DNA from: Algoriphagus ratkowskyi
GTDB lineage: Bacteria; Bacteroidota; Bacteroidia; Cytophagales; Cyclobacteriaceae
Reading direction: 5' to 3'
Assembly (NCBI RefSeq): GCF_002150505.1
Contig: NZ_MSSV01000007.1
Coordinates: 62,001-126,000, forward strand
DNA length: 64,000 bases
Below the pieces are notes generated by a model. That model had not been told where the DNA came from and made no database searches. It worked only from the letters and a program-made list of their open reading frames with translations. Made by a program: the position numbers and the translations under genes. Of the stretch, positions 19,315 to 27,791 are shown one piece after another (within the stretch, counting starts at the first letter, position 1; each line of letters starts with the position of its first letter).

Positions 19315-20050
19315 GAATCAAGTCACAATACCAAAATCCATACGCGGATGGATCTTCCTTTTTATCAGAAAAACACTGGTCAGCATCATCTAGAGTTTTC
19401 GGTGCTTCGTACTTTCTTAAGACAATTTCACCAAGTTCAAATTTAACCGGGTTGCTAAAAATTGGTCCATCAAATACGAATGTATGAAACTCCCCATTCT
19501 CTCCAAAGGGATCAACATTTGCAGGTAAATCTTTCAAAAAGTCTTTGTCGATCACTCGACCTACAAAGCTTTTATCCAAAAATTTCTCATTCACACAAGT
19601 AGTGATAGTCTTAAAGCCTAAATCCAAAAATTCTCTGATAAGCCTATCAGTTGGTTGCTTCCACAGTGGAAACACAGCTTCAAGCTCTAATTCCGCTAAT
19701 TTACTTTCACGATATGACCTTAAGTCTTCCAAAAATATATCGCCGAAAATCGAGGTAGTGATACCTTCTTTCTTCAGATTAACAAGCGTAGTACGCATCG
19801 CCTCTTCATAGACCTCCATAGATGGCATATCTGGGATTTCCATTTTTACCAAAGGAATTCCGATACTTTCAGCCTGTAATTCCAGCAAATCTACTCGAAC
19901 TCCATGCATGGAAATCCGCTGAAACTTCTCACTTATACTCGTAAGTAAGCATGCAATTTCATAATCTTGGGATTGTTGCAATTTGTAAAGTGTCAGCGCA
20001 GAATCTTTGCCTCCACTCCAATTCATCAAGGCTTTATGTGTTGATTTCAT
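19307..20050 (-). CDS. Dph6-related ATP pyrophosphatase (diphthine-ammonia ligase-like PP-loop enzyme)
   Basis: The 247 residues open with MNWSGGKDSALTLYKL, the PP-loop (SGGKDS) that binds ATP. Downstream motifs FGDIFLEDLRSYRESKL and GENGEFHTFVFDGP are typical of the MJ0570/Dph6 family. In archaea and eukaryotes these amidate diphthine. Bacteria lack diphthamide, so bacterial members act on an unknown substrate. The start at 20050 (MKSTHKAL) was chosen over 20089 because the latter lies in the upstream gene's terminator. Its 3' end overlaps the convergent DUF389 gene by 8 bp. Confidence 0.85.
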   Translation of the reverse strand: MKSTHKALMNWSGGKDSALTLYKLQQSQDYEIACLLTSISEKFQRISMHGVRVDLLELQAESIGIPLVKMEIPDMPSMEVYEEAMRTTLVNLKKEGITTSIFGDIFLEDLRSYRESKLAELELEAVFPLWKQPTDRLIREFLDLGFKTITTCVNEKFLDKSFVGRVIDKDFLKDLPANVDPFGENGEFHTFVFDGPIFSNPVKFELGEIVLRKYEAPKTLDDADQCFSDKKEDPSAYGFWYCDLIPN

Positions 20051-20074
20051 ACTAATATAATAGGACTTAAGGTC

Positions 20075-20117
20075 ATAAAAATGCCCCATTTCAACAATTG
20101 GACTGCTGAAATAGGGC
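20075..20117 (-). terminator. Terminator of the 20136-20486 gene
   Basis: The hairpin GCCC-ATTTCA / TGAAAT-GGGC (20083-20117, one internal mismatch) is followed leftward by a T-run (complement of AAAAA at about 20077-20081). Confidence 0.7.
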
Positions 20118-20135
20118 TTTTCAACTAATTAATAA

Positions 20136-20486
20136 TTACTCTTTGGCTCGGGTCAATTTTAAACTTCCCATTTCAGACTTAATCAGTATTTCATCTTTTG
20201 AAATTAATTCACCAGCGTGCTTAATAGTCATGTTATTAAATACAAAATCATAGGTGAATTTTTTCCCATCAACTTTCCCGTGATCTAAGGGAAGCTCGCC
20301 CATTTCACTTCCGATTGTGCCGGTCACAAGCTCATTATTCACTTTAAACTTGAGAACCAACGGGTAATCTCCATCTGGACTGGAATAGACTGTGTTCCAC
20401 TTTCCATTAATGTCACTCTGTGCGTAAGCTGCCATTCCGACAAAGAGAAACACAGCACATAACAATACTAATTTTTTTAAATTCAT
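20136..20486 (-). CDS. Small secreted protein of unknown function
   Basis: The 116 residues start with a clear Sec signal peptide (MNLKKLVLLCAVFLFVGMAAYAQ, cleavage after AYAQ). The mature part looks like a small beta-barrel: GKWNTVYSSPDGDYPLVLKF, a central GTIGSEMGELPLDHGKVDGKKF, and a C-terminal LIKSEMGSLKLTR. It resembles the small beta-barrel modules attached to some Bacteroidota amidohydrolases, but no named family was recognised. It is 45 bp downstream of the M28 peptidase on the same strand and is probably co-transcribed with it. Confidence 0.75.
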   Translation of the reverse strand: MNLKKLVLLCAVFLFVGMAAYAQSDINGKWNTVYSSPDGDYPLVLKFKVNNELVTGTIGSEMGELPLDHGKVDGKKFTYDFVFNNMTIKHAGELISKDEILIKSEMGSLKLTRAKE

Positions 20487-20531
20487 ATGTAGTTGATTAA
20501 GGGTTTATTATGCTGCTATTTAAATAAAAAT

Positions 20532-22064
20532 TTACTTTTTCAACTTCTTTCTTGGAAGCATTTCATCTTTTTGTGCTGTGCTATATACGAAAGAAGCTAC
20601 TACTACCGCCATCTGTTTTAAGTCATCCATCTCCAATCGCTCATACGTATCCATGTTGGTATGGTGTGTACGCGTACGGTATTCGATAGGATCTTGAATA
20701 AACTGAAACCCTGGGAGGCCAAGTGCATCAAAGCTCTGGTGATCTGTTCCACCTGTGTTATCTATCGTGATGGTTCGGTCTTCTACGATATCATCCAAAG
20801 GAGCAAACCATTCATTAAATATCGGCCCAACTGCCTCATTTCCTTGAAGGTAAATTCCACGAATTCTTCCTGTACCATTATCGATATTGTAATAGGCAGA
20901 CATCTTCTCATGCTCTGGCAACATTTTCATAGTTTCCCGATCACCAAAATGGTTGTTCACATAGCCTCTAGAACCATGTAAACCTTGTTCTTCACCACCC
21001 CATAGCGCAATTCTAACAGTCCTTTTTGGCTGTAATCCAGTTGCTTGCAATATTCTTACGGCTTCCATCATCACGATACATCCAGCAGCATTATCTGTAG
21101 CGCCATTTGCTCCATGCCAAGAATCCAAGTGACCTCCAAGCATTACAATTTCAGACTTCAATGTAGGGTCTGATCCAGGAATCTCTGCGATGACATTGTA
21201 TCCCTGAAGATCATCATTTCTGAACCTTGTTTTTACTTCAGCTTCGATTTCTACTTCAACTCCATTTTCACTCAATCGAGCCATCAAGTTCACATTCTCA
21301 GGAGCAGTTTCCAATTCAGGAATACCTTCTGGAGTATCTTTAATATATCCTCTTGGGCTACTTGTAAAAAGTGTCCCATGTCGCCCGTTCACTCCTTTAA
21401 TAATCAAAGCAGGACCTTCAGCAATAATAAATTCACTGATTTTTTGAGACAAAGCTCTGGCAGCTCTGATTTCAGACATTCTATCAGTGTTTCCATTATT
21501 TGCACGAGATTCTCGTGAAGCTGGTGCCGCCATACGCTGCAATTCCTCCTCCGTAAATCTTACTGCATCTGGTGCAAATGTTGGTTCTTGAGTTCCAGAT
21601 GGTTTGATCGCCACAATAGCGCCTTTGAGTTTTCCCTTGTATTTAGCGAAATCTTTCTCTGTTTTAATATCTAGGAACACAACTTTTCCGCTCACCTCAC
21701 CTTTAGTGCTTTCCGTCCACGCTTTCGGAATAGCGATGAAAGGCATGTAATAGGGTTTGGTCATCGCCACATAACTCTTTTCCATTTCCCAGCCACGACC
21801 AAATTCTCCCCACGGTTCAGCGGCTGCATTTTTCAGTCCCCAGTCAGTAAGTTGTTTGAGGGTATACTCAACAGCCCTTTCATAGCCTTCCGAATTACTC
21901 AATCTAGGCCCGGCCTTATCTACAAGTTGAAAAGCCAACTCTTCTACATGCGAATTTTCAAGGCCTTCTTTTTTAATTTTCTCAATTGCATCAAGCTCAA
22001 CTACTTGCGCAAAAGTCATCCCAGCTAAAAACAATGCTGGCAGCAATAATAGTTTTCTCTTCAT
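20532..22064 (-). CDS. Secreted M28-family zinc aminopeptidase/carboxypeptidase
   Basis: This 510-residue exported peptidase has a signal peptide ending in TFAQ (about residue 19). A protease-associated (PA) insert lies in the middle (GKVVFLDIKTEKDFAKYKGKL). The C-terminal M28 catalytic domain shows the dizinc motifs in order: GGHLDSW, TDNAAG, GGEEQGLHGS (catalytic Glu pair), YYNIDNGTG and TDHQSFDALGLPGFQF. It resembles plasma glutamate carboxypeptidase-like enzymes that trim peptides in the periplasm. It leads a short unit with the small secreted protein at 20136. Confidence 0.93.
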   Translation of the reverse strand: MKRKLLLLPALFLAGMTFAQVVELDAIEKIKKEGLENSHVEELAFQLVDKAGPRLSNSEGYERAVEYTLKQLTDWGLKNAAAEPWGEFGRGWEMEKSYVAMTKPYYMPFIAIPKAWTESTKGEVSGKVVFLDIKTEKDFAKYKGKLKGAIVAIKPSGTQEPTFAPDAVRFTEEELQRMAAPASRESRANNGNTDRMSEIRAARALSQKISEFIIAEGPALIIKGVNGRHGTLFTSSPRGYIKDTPEGIPELETAPENVNLMARLSENGVEVEIEAEVKTRFRNDDLQGYNVIAEIPGSDPTLKSEIVMLGGHLDSWHGANGATDNAAGCIVMMEAVRILQATGLQPKRTVRIALWGGEEQGLHGSRGYVNNHFGDRETMKMLPEHEKMSAYYNIDNGTGRIRGIYLQGNEAVGPIFNEWFAPLDDIVEDRTITIDNTGGTDHQSFDALGLPGFQFIQDPIEYRTRTHHTNMDTYERLEMDDLKQMAVVVASFVYSTAQKDEMLPRKKLKK

Positions 22065-22277
22065 AAATATTAGGGTTACGTATTCGTGGTGCCTCTATGA
22101 AGTTCTGCTACTACATAGATTTCAGGCTTAAATTAAACCAAAAAAAAGGATGTTAATTGCTGCTCGTGTAAAAGTCAGGTGAAGGCAGAACCTCTATTCA
22201 CAGGATTGTCACTCAATTCTGCTAGCAACTTTCAATTTATAAAATCCAAAAAATGTAAATTAGTCTGGTCACCCAGC

Positions 22278-22727
22278 CTAATTCCCTGTTGGAAGCATGT
22301 TTCTAATAGCAGAGATTTTCCATTGATTGGTCTCCGTCACCACGACAAAGGTGCTCCACATTTTACGGATAGTCCCATTTGCATTTTTGATATCATAGCG
22401 CGCATCCACAATAGCCGCATCAGGATTGACAAAACGAATAGACTCTACTTTCAATGTTCGGTCTCCAGGATTTGACGTAGAACTCTCCATCATTCCTTGA
22501 ACTGCTTCTGCGATCCCTTTGCGCCAAACTCCAGAGGAAACCAATTGATCCACATCTTTGATCAATATCTCTTTCAGCAACACGGTATCTTTAGTGTCAC
22601 GAGCTTTGGAATACGAATTGATCAGGTTGATTATTTCTTGGGATTCTTCTTTTGTGTCGAGTGGATTTTGGCAAAAAGCGGAAGAGGTGATCAGGAGGAG
22701 GAAGAAAAAGATTGGGAGAGTTTTCAT
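22278..22727 (-). CDS. Secreted SnoaL/NTF2-like (DUF4440-type) protein
   Basis: The 149 residues start with a signal peptide (ending SSAFCQ). The rest has the NTF2-like layout: a helix pair (EIINLINSYSKARDTKDTVLLKEIL), a glycine/valine strand region, RTLKVESIRFVNPDAAIVDARYDI, and a C-terminal WSTFVVVTETNQWKISAIRNM. Such proteins form cone-shaped pockets and range from enzymes to binding proteins. The ligand is unknown. Monocistronic. Confidence 0.8.
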   Translation of the reverse strand: MKTLPIFFFLLLITSSAFCQNPLDTKEESQEIINLINSYSKARDTKDTVLLKEILIKDVDQLVSSGVWRKGIAEAVQGMMESSTSNPGDRTLKVESIRFVNPDAAIVDARYDIKNANGTIRKMWSTFVVVTETNQWKISAIRNMLPTGN

Positions 22728-22821
22728 TGGGTAGATTTTTTACGAAATTTCAAATTACTCAATCAACGATAGAAAGCACAAAATCAAGTCCGCTTTTTTC
22801 GTGAAGCGGTACTGTCAAAGC

Positions 22822-23571
22822 CTAATTCCCATTTGTGCTCAAAAAACTCTTTTCTCCCCTCTCCGGAAGATAGAAATAGACAGGCACAATAACTTTGAGG
22901 GCACCCTCAACTGAATCTTCTTTCCTGTGGAATCTTATCTCCCATGTTGATTTAAAAAGCTCATCTATTATCTCCGAATCTATCTCAGCTTCAAACCCTT
23001 TTATCAAATTTATTTCCGAAGGGCAAACCTGATCATTAAGAATTACTTCAAAAAGTGCGTATTGTTCTTTCAGCTCAATCCCTTTTTTACTTTCCAAAAA
23101 CTCGGAGAAACTTGAAGATATTATAGGCTCATATGTGGCTGTAAGCGTACTGTCATACTTACTTAAAACTCGTATGCTCTCTAAATCACGCTGATCTTTA
23201 TCTCTGTTGTTTTTGAAATCAATTGGAAAGGAGCACATACCAAAAGAAACTCTTCCACCAGAATCATTTCTGGCAAAAACCAATAAGTCTGATCCTTCAG
23301 GATAAAAAACATCGCAGGATGAACCTAAACTTCCATCACTTCGCCCAGCGATGTAGATTGATTTGATTTTGTCCCCTTTGAAATGCTCGATTATTTCCAC
23401 ATCAGCTTTATAGGGTTTATTATCTGCCTCATTGGGATACACTTTTACAATCTTTATCCGGCCCACAAAATCAGCTGACAGAAATCTATCTGAAGGGGTA
23501 GAAAAGGCACATCTACAAGCCAAAGCTTGGTCGCTTAAAACCAGGAAAATAAAGATTATTAAATATTTCAT
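22822..23571 (-). CDS. Secreted cysteine-containing protein with TIMP/NTR-like N-terminus
   Basis: The 249 residues begin with a signal peptide, then ACRCAFSTPSDRFLSADFVGRIKIVKVYP. A CxC at the mature N-terminus followed by such a beta-barrel is the layout of netrin-like/TIMP domains. Further cysteines (SSCDVFYPEGSD, GMCSF) would form disulfides. The C-terminal third (EQYALFEVILNDQVCPSEINL onward) is not recognised; it ends with VPVYFYLPERGEKSF. The function is unknown; a protease-inhibitor-like role is only suggested by the CxC layout. Confidence 0.65.
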   Translation of the reverse strand: MKYLIIFIFLVLSDQALACRCAFSTPSDRFLSADFVGRIKIVKVYPNEADNKPYKADVEIIEHFKGDKIKSIYIAGRSDGSLGSSCDVFYPEGSDLLVFARNDSGGRVSFGMCSFPIDFKNNRDKDQRDLESIRVLSKYDSTLTATYEPIISSSFSEFLESKKGIELKEQYALFEVILNDQVCPSEINLIKGFEAEIDSEIIDELFKSTWEIRFHRKEDSVEGALKVIVPVYFYLPERGEKSFLSTNGN

Positions 23572-23714
23572 GTCACACTAAAATAACAAAAGCTACTCAG
23601 CACTGAATTGCTTTAAGAATTATTAAGGTACGTATACTAGTTTTAATAGTCTAGCTTCTGAAGAAGCAGGATCTCTGTGCTTTTTGCGCATCCTTTGGGA
23701 ACTTTGTGATTGAA

Positions 23715-23745
23715 AAAATAAAGCCACCCATTACTGAGTGGCTTT
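23715..23745 (-). terminator. Terminator of the ferredoxin unit
   Basis: The stem AAAGCCAC/GTGGCTTT (23720-23727 with 23738-23745) is followed leftward by a T-run (complement of the A-run at about 23713-23718). It closes the MarR-reductase-ferredoxin gene set. Confidence 0.75.
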
Positions 23746-23770
23746 AAGAATATTTAAAACTAGTAATCGC

Positions 23771-24091
23771 TTACTGATCTTCTCCCCGTAGTTTGATGAC
23801 AGAGCCATCTAGCACATCTCCGATGCGGATTTGGCAAGCCAAACGTGAAGTAGGAAAGTAATCTGGAAGATTCTCCAGCTGATCCAATTCAGGATCAGTA
23901 GCTTCGCCCAATTCGTCCTTTCCTTCCAGTATTTCGATGTGACAAGTGCCACATAGTGCCATACCTCCACAGGTTGCCAAAATAGGATATTCGTATGCTT
24001 TGAGGACTTCCATCAGATTTAAGCCCATGTCATCTGGCGCTTCGCAATCTTGACGATTTCCTTCTTGATCTTCTACAGTGAAATTAACCAT
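23771..24091 (-). CDS. [2Fe-2S] ferredoxin, adrenodoxin type
   Basis: This is a 106-residue electron carrier. The cluster cysteines are C41, C47, C50 and C86, spacing C-x5-C-x2-C-x35-C, which is the adrenodoxin/vertebrate-type pattern (ATCGGMALCGTCH, RLACQI). It lies 15 bp downstream of a ferredoxin-NADP reductase gene, which is its likely electron donor. The final acceptor is not evident here. Confidence 0.93.
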   Translation of the reverse strand: MVNFTVEDQEGNRQDCEAPDDMGLNLMEVLKAYEYPILATCGGMALCGTCHIEILEGKDELGEATDPELDQLENLPDYFPTSRLACQIRIGDVLDGSVIKLRGEDQ

Positions 24092-24106
24092 ACCGCAATA
24101 ATAGTA

Positions 24107-25111
24107 TTAAAATGAATTCACACCATTAACGGTTGTGTATTTGAAGCTCAATTTTTGATCTGGATAGACATATTTAAATGCTGAGTGCATCATAATTGCT
24201 GCTTCATGGAATCCACAAAGAATTAATTTCAACTTACCAGGATAGGTATTGATATCACCGATCGCATAGATTCGGTCCACTCCAGTGGAGTAATCACGCG
24301 TATCAACCTCTATCGCATTTTTGTCTATGCTCAATCCCCAATCCGCAATCGGCCCAAGCTTTGGACTCAAGCCAAATAGCGGGATCAAATAATCTGCCCC
24401 AATTTTGATTTCTTCCTTGTTTTTATCTGTAAAAGTCACCGTATCCAACACACCATTTCCAGAAACTCCCTTCAAATTGGCAGAAAGTATCAGGTCTATT
24501 TTACCTTTATTGGCCAGATCAAAAACCTTTGAAGCAGAATCTGGAGCTCCACGGAAAGTCTCATTTCTATGAACTAAAGTGACTCTTTTGGCAACTTTAG
24601 AAAGAAATATAGTCCAGTCCAAAGCTGAATCTCCCCCGCCGGCAAGAATCACATTTTTATCACGGAAAGTCTCAGGATTCTTCACCATATAAGTAATTCC
24701 TTTGCCTTCGAACAGTTCCAAATTCTCAACGACTGGCTTTCTAGGCTCAAAACATCCCAAACCACCAGCGATGACGATCACCTGTGCATGAATTTTAGTC
24801 TTATCGCTAGTAGTCAAAATGAAGGATCCATCTTCTTGCTTGGCCAAGTGATCCACGCGCTCACCCAAAGTAAAAGTCGGTGAAAATGGCTTAGCCTGCT
24901 CCATCAAGTTATCCACCAAGTCCTGAGCATTCACTTCAGGATAACCCGGAATATCATAAATAGGCTTTTGCGGATAAATCTCCGAAAGCTGACCTCCGAC
25001 CTGAGGCAGAGCATCGATTAGGTGACAGCGCATTTTCAGCAAACCAGCTTCGAATACTGCAAATAGGCCAACTGGGCCGGCTCCGATAATACAAAGGTCT
25101 GTATGGATCAT
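24107..25111 (-). CDS. Ferredoxin--NADP+ reductase, thioredoxin-reductase-like type
   Basis: The 334-residue flavoprotein has an FAD motif near the N-terminus (IIGAGPVGLFAVFEAG), the family block VGGQLSEIYPQKPIYDIPGYPE, and an NADPH motif (AGGGDSALDW). The C-terminal FAD site is AIGDINTYPGKLKLILCGFHEAA. It lacks the CxxC of true thioredoxin reductases, as expected for YumC-type ferredoxin reductases. It is paired with the ferredoxin just downstream and preceded by a MarR regulator. Confidence 0.93.
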   Translation of the reverse strand: MIHTDLCIIGAGPVGLFAVFEAGLLKMRCHLIDALPQVGGQLSEIYPQKPIYDIPGYPEVNAQDLVDNLMEQAKPFSPTFTLGERVDHLAKQEDGSFILTTSDKTKIHAQVIVIAGGLGCFEPRKPVVENLELFEGKGITYMVKNPETFRDKNVILAGGGDSALDWTIFLSKVAKRVTLVHRNETFRGAPDSASKVFDLANKGKIDLILSANLKGVSGNGVLDTVTFTDKNKEEIKIGADYLIPLFGLSPKLGPIADWGLSIDKNAIEVDTRDYSTGVDRIYAIGDINTYPGKLKLILCGFHEAAIMMHSAFKYVYPDQKLSFKYTTVNGVNSF

Positions 25112-25167
25112 AATGAATGAAAATTTGGGGTTTTCCCTGATTAAAATTCTCTTTAGTTATTAACTAG

Positions 25168-25617
25168 TTATTGTTCAAGTGACTCACCGTTAAGATTTTG
25201 GTAAATCGTATCAAGAATCCGCTTAAACTCGTCGAAATCGTTTGGACTTAAGTTCTCCCAAGCTTTTTCTCTGATATTATGTATTTCAGGTCGAAGTGAG
25301 ACAACTTTAGATACGCCAGTTTCTGTAAGATGCAACTGAAAACTACGCCTGTCCTGAGGGTGTGGCACACGCTCCACATACCCCTTTTTGCAAAGCAAAT
25401 CGATAATTCGAGTAAGCGTAGGATGATCTTTAAAGACCAAATTTGCCAGTTCCGTCTGACTTAGGGCATCGTTTTCCGACAAGTTTTTCATCACCAACCA
25501 CTGATCTACCGTCACATCAAAATCTCCTGATTTGAACTGTTGCTGAGCGTATTGCTTCACTTTTCGGGCCGTACGGTCCAATAAAAATGAATACTTAGAA
25601 TATTGCTCTTGTGTCAT
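25168..25617 (-). CDS. MarR-family transcriptional regulator
   Basis: The 149-residue winged-helix protein contains the recognition region LSQTELANLVFKDHPTLTRIIDLLCKKGYVERVPHPQDRRSFQLHLTETG shared by MarR regulators. It starts 56 bp upstream of the ferredoxin reductase on the same strand. It therefore plausibly controls that redox pair and itself; the inducer is unknown. Confidence 0.9.
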   Translation of the reverse strand: MTQEQYSKYSFLLDRTARKVKQYAQQQFKSGDFDVTVDQWLVMKNLSENDALSQTELANLVFKDHPTLTRIIDLLCKKGYVERVPHPQDRRSFQLHLTETGVSKVVSLRPEIHNIREKAWENLSPNDFDEFKRILDTIYQNLNGESLEQ

Positions 25618-25679
25618 ACCAATAGTTAGTGTGACAAATATATAAAAATATGAATTGAGTTTCCAATTCTCTATTATTT

Positions 25680-25766
25680 TTATGGGGTTTGTAGGCTTTT
25701 AATATTGGAAGATTGCAAAATTGAAAGATTTGAAAATTGAGACTTGAATTTGAAAATTGAAAATTC
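25680..25766. repeat. Short AT-rich iterated sequence
   Basis: Several imperfect copies of a GAAAATTGA / GAAGATTGCA unit lie between rarA and the marR gene. They look like low-complexity spacer. No gene was supported here. Confidence 0.4.
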
Positions 25767-27029
25767 TCAATAACCATATTTCCCCTGCCACTTCGAGCTA
25801 AGATATCTTCTCAACTCATTTTCCCTGGCATTTTCTCCTGGATCGTACAATTTCAAGCCTTTGATCTCATCGGGCATAAACTCCTGAGCAACGAAATTTC
25901 CAGGGAAATCGTGGGAATATTTGTAAGCTTTCCCATAGTTCAATTCTTTCATCAACTTGGTTGGAGCATTGCGTAAGGCCAAAGGCACGGACAAATCTCC
26001 CTTCTCCCGCACAAGAGCCTGAGCTTGATTGATCGCCATATAAGCCGCATTGCTTTTCTGAGAACTCGCCAGGTAAGTCACGCATTGGGAAAGAATAATC
26101 CTTGACTCAGGATACCCAATAATCTTGACAGCCTCAAAGCAATTAGTAGCCAAAAGCAGCGCATTCGGATTGGCATTTCCGATATCCTCAGAAGCCAAAA
26201 TCACCAAGCGTCTAGCGATAAATTTCACATCCTCTCCCCCTTCGATCATCCGAGCCAGCCAATAAACGGCCGCATTCGGATCAGAACCTCGTATGGATTT
26301 AATAAAAGCTGAAATAATATCGTAATGCTGCTCGCCGGACTTATCATAAAGCGCAACTTTCTGCTGTGCGATTTGCATGACCTTTTCATCAGTAATTACA
26401 CAGGGATCTTCATTGATTCCATCAATTACTATTTCCAGCAGATTCAGCAATTTTCGCCCATCTCCTCCAGAAATCCTCAATAGTGCATCTGTTTCTTTAA
26501 GCTCTACTTTGATTTTTTTCAACTCAATATCATGCTCCAACGCCTGATGGATCATGGCTTCAAGCTCAGATTTACCCAAAGAATTCAACGTAAAAACCTG
26601 ACATCTAGAAAGTAAAGCTGCATTGACTTCAAAGGAAGGATTCTCCGTAGTAGCTCCTATCAAGCGGATCACTCCCTTTTCCACAGCACCCAGAAGCGCA
26701 TCCTGCTGGGACTTATTGAAGCGGTGAATTTCATCGATAAAAAGAACTACTCCCTGCTGAAACTTCGCTTTTTCGATCACCTCACGGATATCCTTCACCC
26801 CAGAACTGATCGCACTTAGCGTATAGAAAGGAGCTTTAATTTCATTTGCAATGATATTCGCTATGGTCGTTTTTCCTACGCCAGGAGGCCCCCAAAGGAT
26901 CAAAGAAGGTACATTGCCAGTTTTGATGGCCTTAAATAAAAAAGACTTGGGCGAAGATAAATGTTCCTGCCCAATCAGGTCTTCCAATCGGGTTGGGCGC
27001 ATGCGTTCTGCAAGAGGGGTGTTATTCAT
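25767..27029 (-). CDS. rarA: Replication-associated recombination protein A (RarA/MgsA AAA ATPase)
   Basis: RarA is a clamp-loader-like AAA+ ATPase that acts at stalled forks and at SSB-bound DNA ends. The 420 residues show N-terminal [19 protein letters not shown], Walker A GPPGVGKT at 47-54, Walker [17 protein letters not shown], sensor 1 [12 protein letters not shown], and the C-terminal tetramerisation region ([39 protein letters not shown]). The gene is intact and of usual length. Confidence 0.96.
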   Translation of the reverse strand: MNNTPLAERMRPTRLEDLIGQEHLSSPKSFLFKAIKTGNVPSLILWGPPGVGKTTIANIIANEIKAPFYTLSAISSGVKDIREVIEKAKFQQGVVLFIDEIHRFNKSQQDALLGAVEKGVIRLIGATTENPSFEVNAALLSRCQVFTLNSLGKSELEAMIHQALEHDIELKKIKVELKETDALLRISGGDGRKLLNLLEIVIDGINEDPCVITDEKVMQIAQQKVALYDKSGEQHYDIISAFIKSIRGSDPNAAVYWLARMIEGGEDVKFIARRLVILASEDIGNANPNALLLATNCFEAVKIIGYPESRIILSQCVTYLASSQKSNAAYMAINQAQALVREKGDLSVPLALRNAPTKLMKELNYGKAYKYSHDFPGNFVAQEFMPDEIKGLKLYDPGENARENELRRYLSSKWQGKYGY

Positions 27030-27120
27030 TTGCTAGCGTGATTAAGGCTTGCAAGATACTAGACAAAAAGTAAAGCTTGTGAAGAGCCTCCTAAATTGAC
27101 AAAGATTGTCACCAAAAAAA

Positions 27121-27404
27121 TTAGCCGAAAAGAGATATATTAGAAAGTGGTTTTGAGCTTGAATAAAAGGATATGATGTGAATCAATTCATTGTCTAAAA
27201 CCACATAAATAATTCTGAATTGCTTGTAAATAATTTCCCTGACACTTTCATTATTCAACTCTGGAACCACTCTTCCTACGGTTGGAAATGATGCTAAAAG
27301 TCTCTCCTTAGAGAAAATCTGGTCAGTTACTTTATTCGCAAATTTGGGTGAAAGCGGCAAATAATATTCTCAATAGCTTGCTTAGTCCATTTTACTTTGA
27401 CCAT
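27121..27404 (-). pseudogene. Broken ParE/RelE-type toxin
   Basis: The C-terminal 79 codons match ParE toxins closely (FPTVGRVVPELNNESVREIIYKQFRIIYVV). The ParE-like N-terminus MVKVKWTKQAIENI is present upstream, from ATG 27404, but in a different frame. The two segments cannot be read through, and the joined product would be about 7 residues short around residues 14-20. This indicates a small deletion with a frameshift. The ATG overlaps the end of the antitoxin gene by 13 bp, the usual toxin-antitoxin arrangement. Confidence 0.72.
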
Positions 27405-27571
27405 TCCTTGATCATCTTTTTAGCTTCCTTAGCCGTAAAGGTCTCGCCATTTTTGGATTGATCCAATCCTATTTCAATTTTGTTCAATAGAAGCAATTTA
27501 TCTATCAAATCATCGATTGAAAACTCTTGAGGCATATTCTTAACAGCTTCTAATACTTTTTCACGAGTCAA
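27392..27571 (-). CDS. ParD-like antitoxin of the broken ParE pair
   Basis: This is a 59-codon frame starting at TTG 27571: LTREKVLEAVKNMPQEF, then SIDDLIDKLLLLNKIEIGLDQ, and ending FTAKEAKKMIKEWSK. The pattern (REKVLEAVK, the helix around IDDLIDKLL, GL.Q...G.T....EAK.MI..W) is that of the small Bacteroidota antitoxins that precede ParE toxins. The start codon is uncertain because no ATG is in frame upstream within a reasonable distance. The reading frame is open, so the antitoxin may still be made although its toxin is broken. Confidence 0.7.
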   Translation of the reverse strand: MTREKVLEAVKNMPQEFSIDDLIDKLLLLNKIEIGLDQSKNGETFTAKEAKKMIKEWSK

Positions 27572-27791
27572 TATATTTTTGCATTTTTATGAATATACAT
27601 ATTTAAAACGTACAGAAGATTCACAAAGGTTTAATAATTACACTCCAAAAACTAACTACATAAAGCGAGAAAGATACTTCATCACTGCGGTGTGCGTCCC
27701 CACAGATCAATCCAAATTGGGCGAAAAATGTTTCGCCACTACCACTTGCGAACTCTGTATAAATCTCTGTGAATCCTTGCTGTTAACTATC

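Noticed and set aside
20051..20089. Upstream start of the Dph6-like gene
   Set aside because: It falls in the terminator of the preceding gene, and the extra 13 residues are not family-like.
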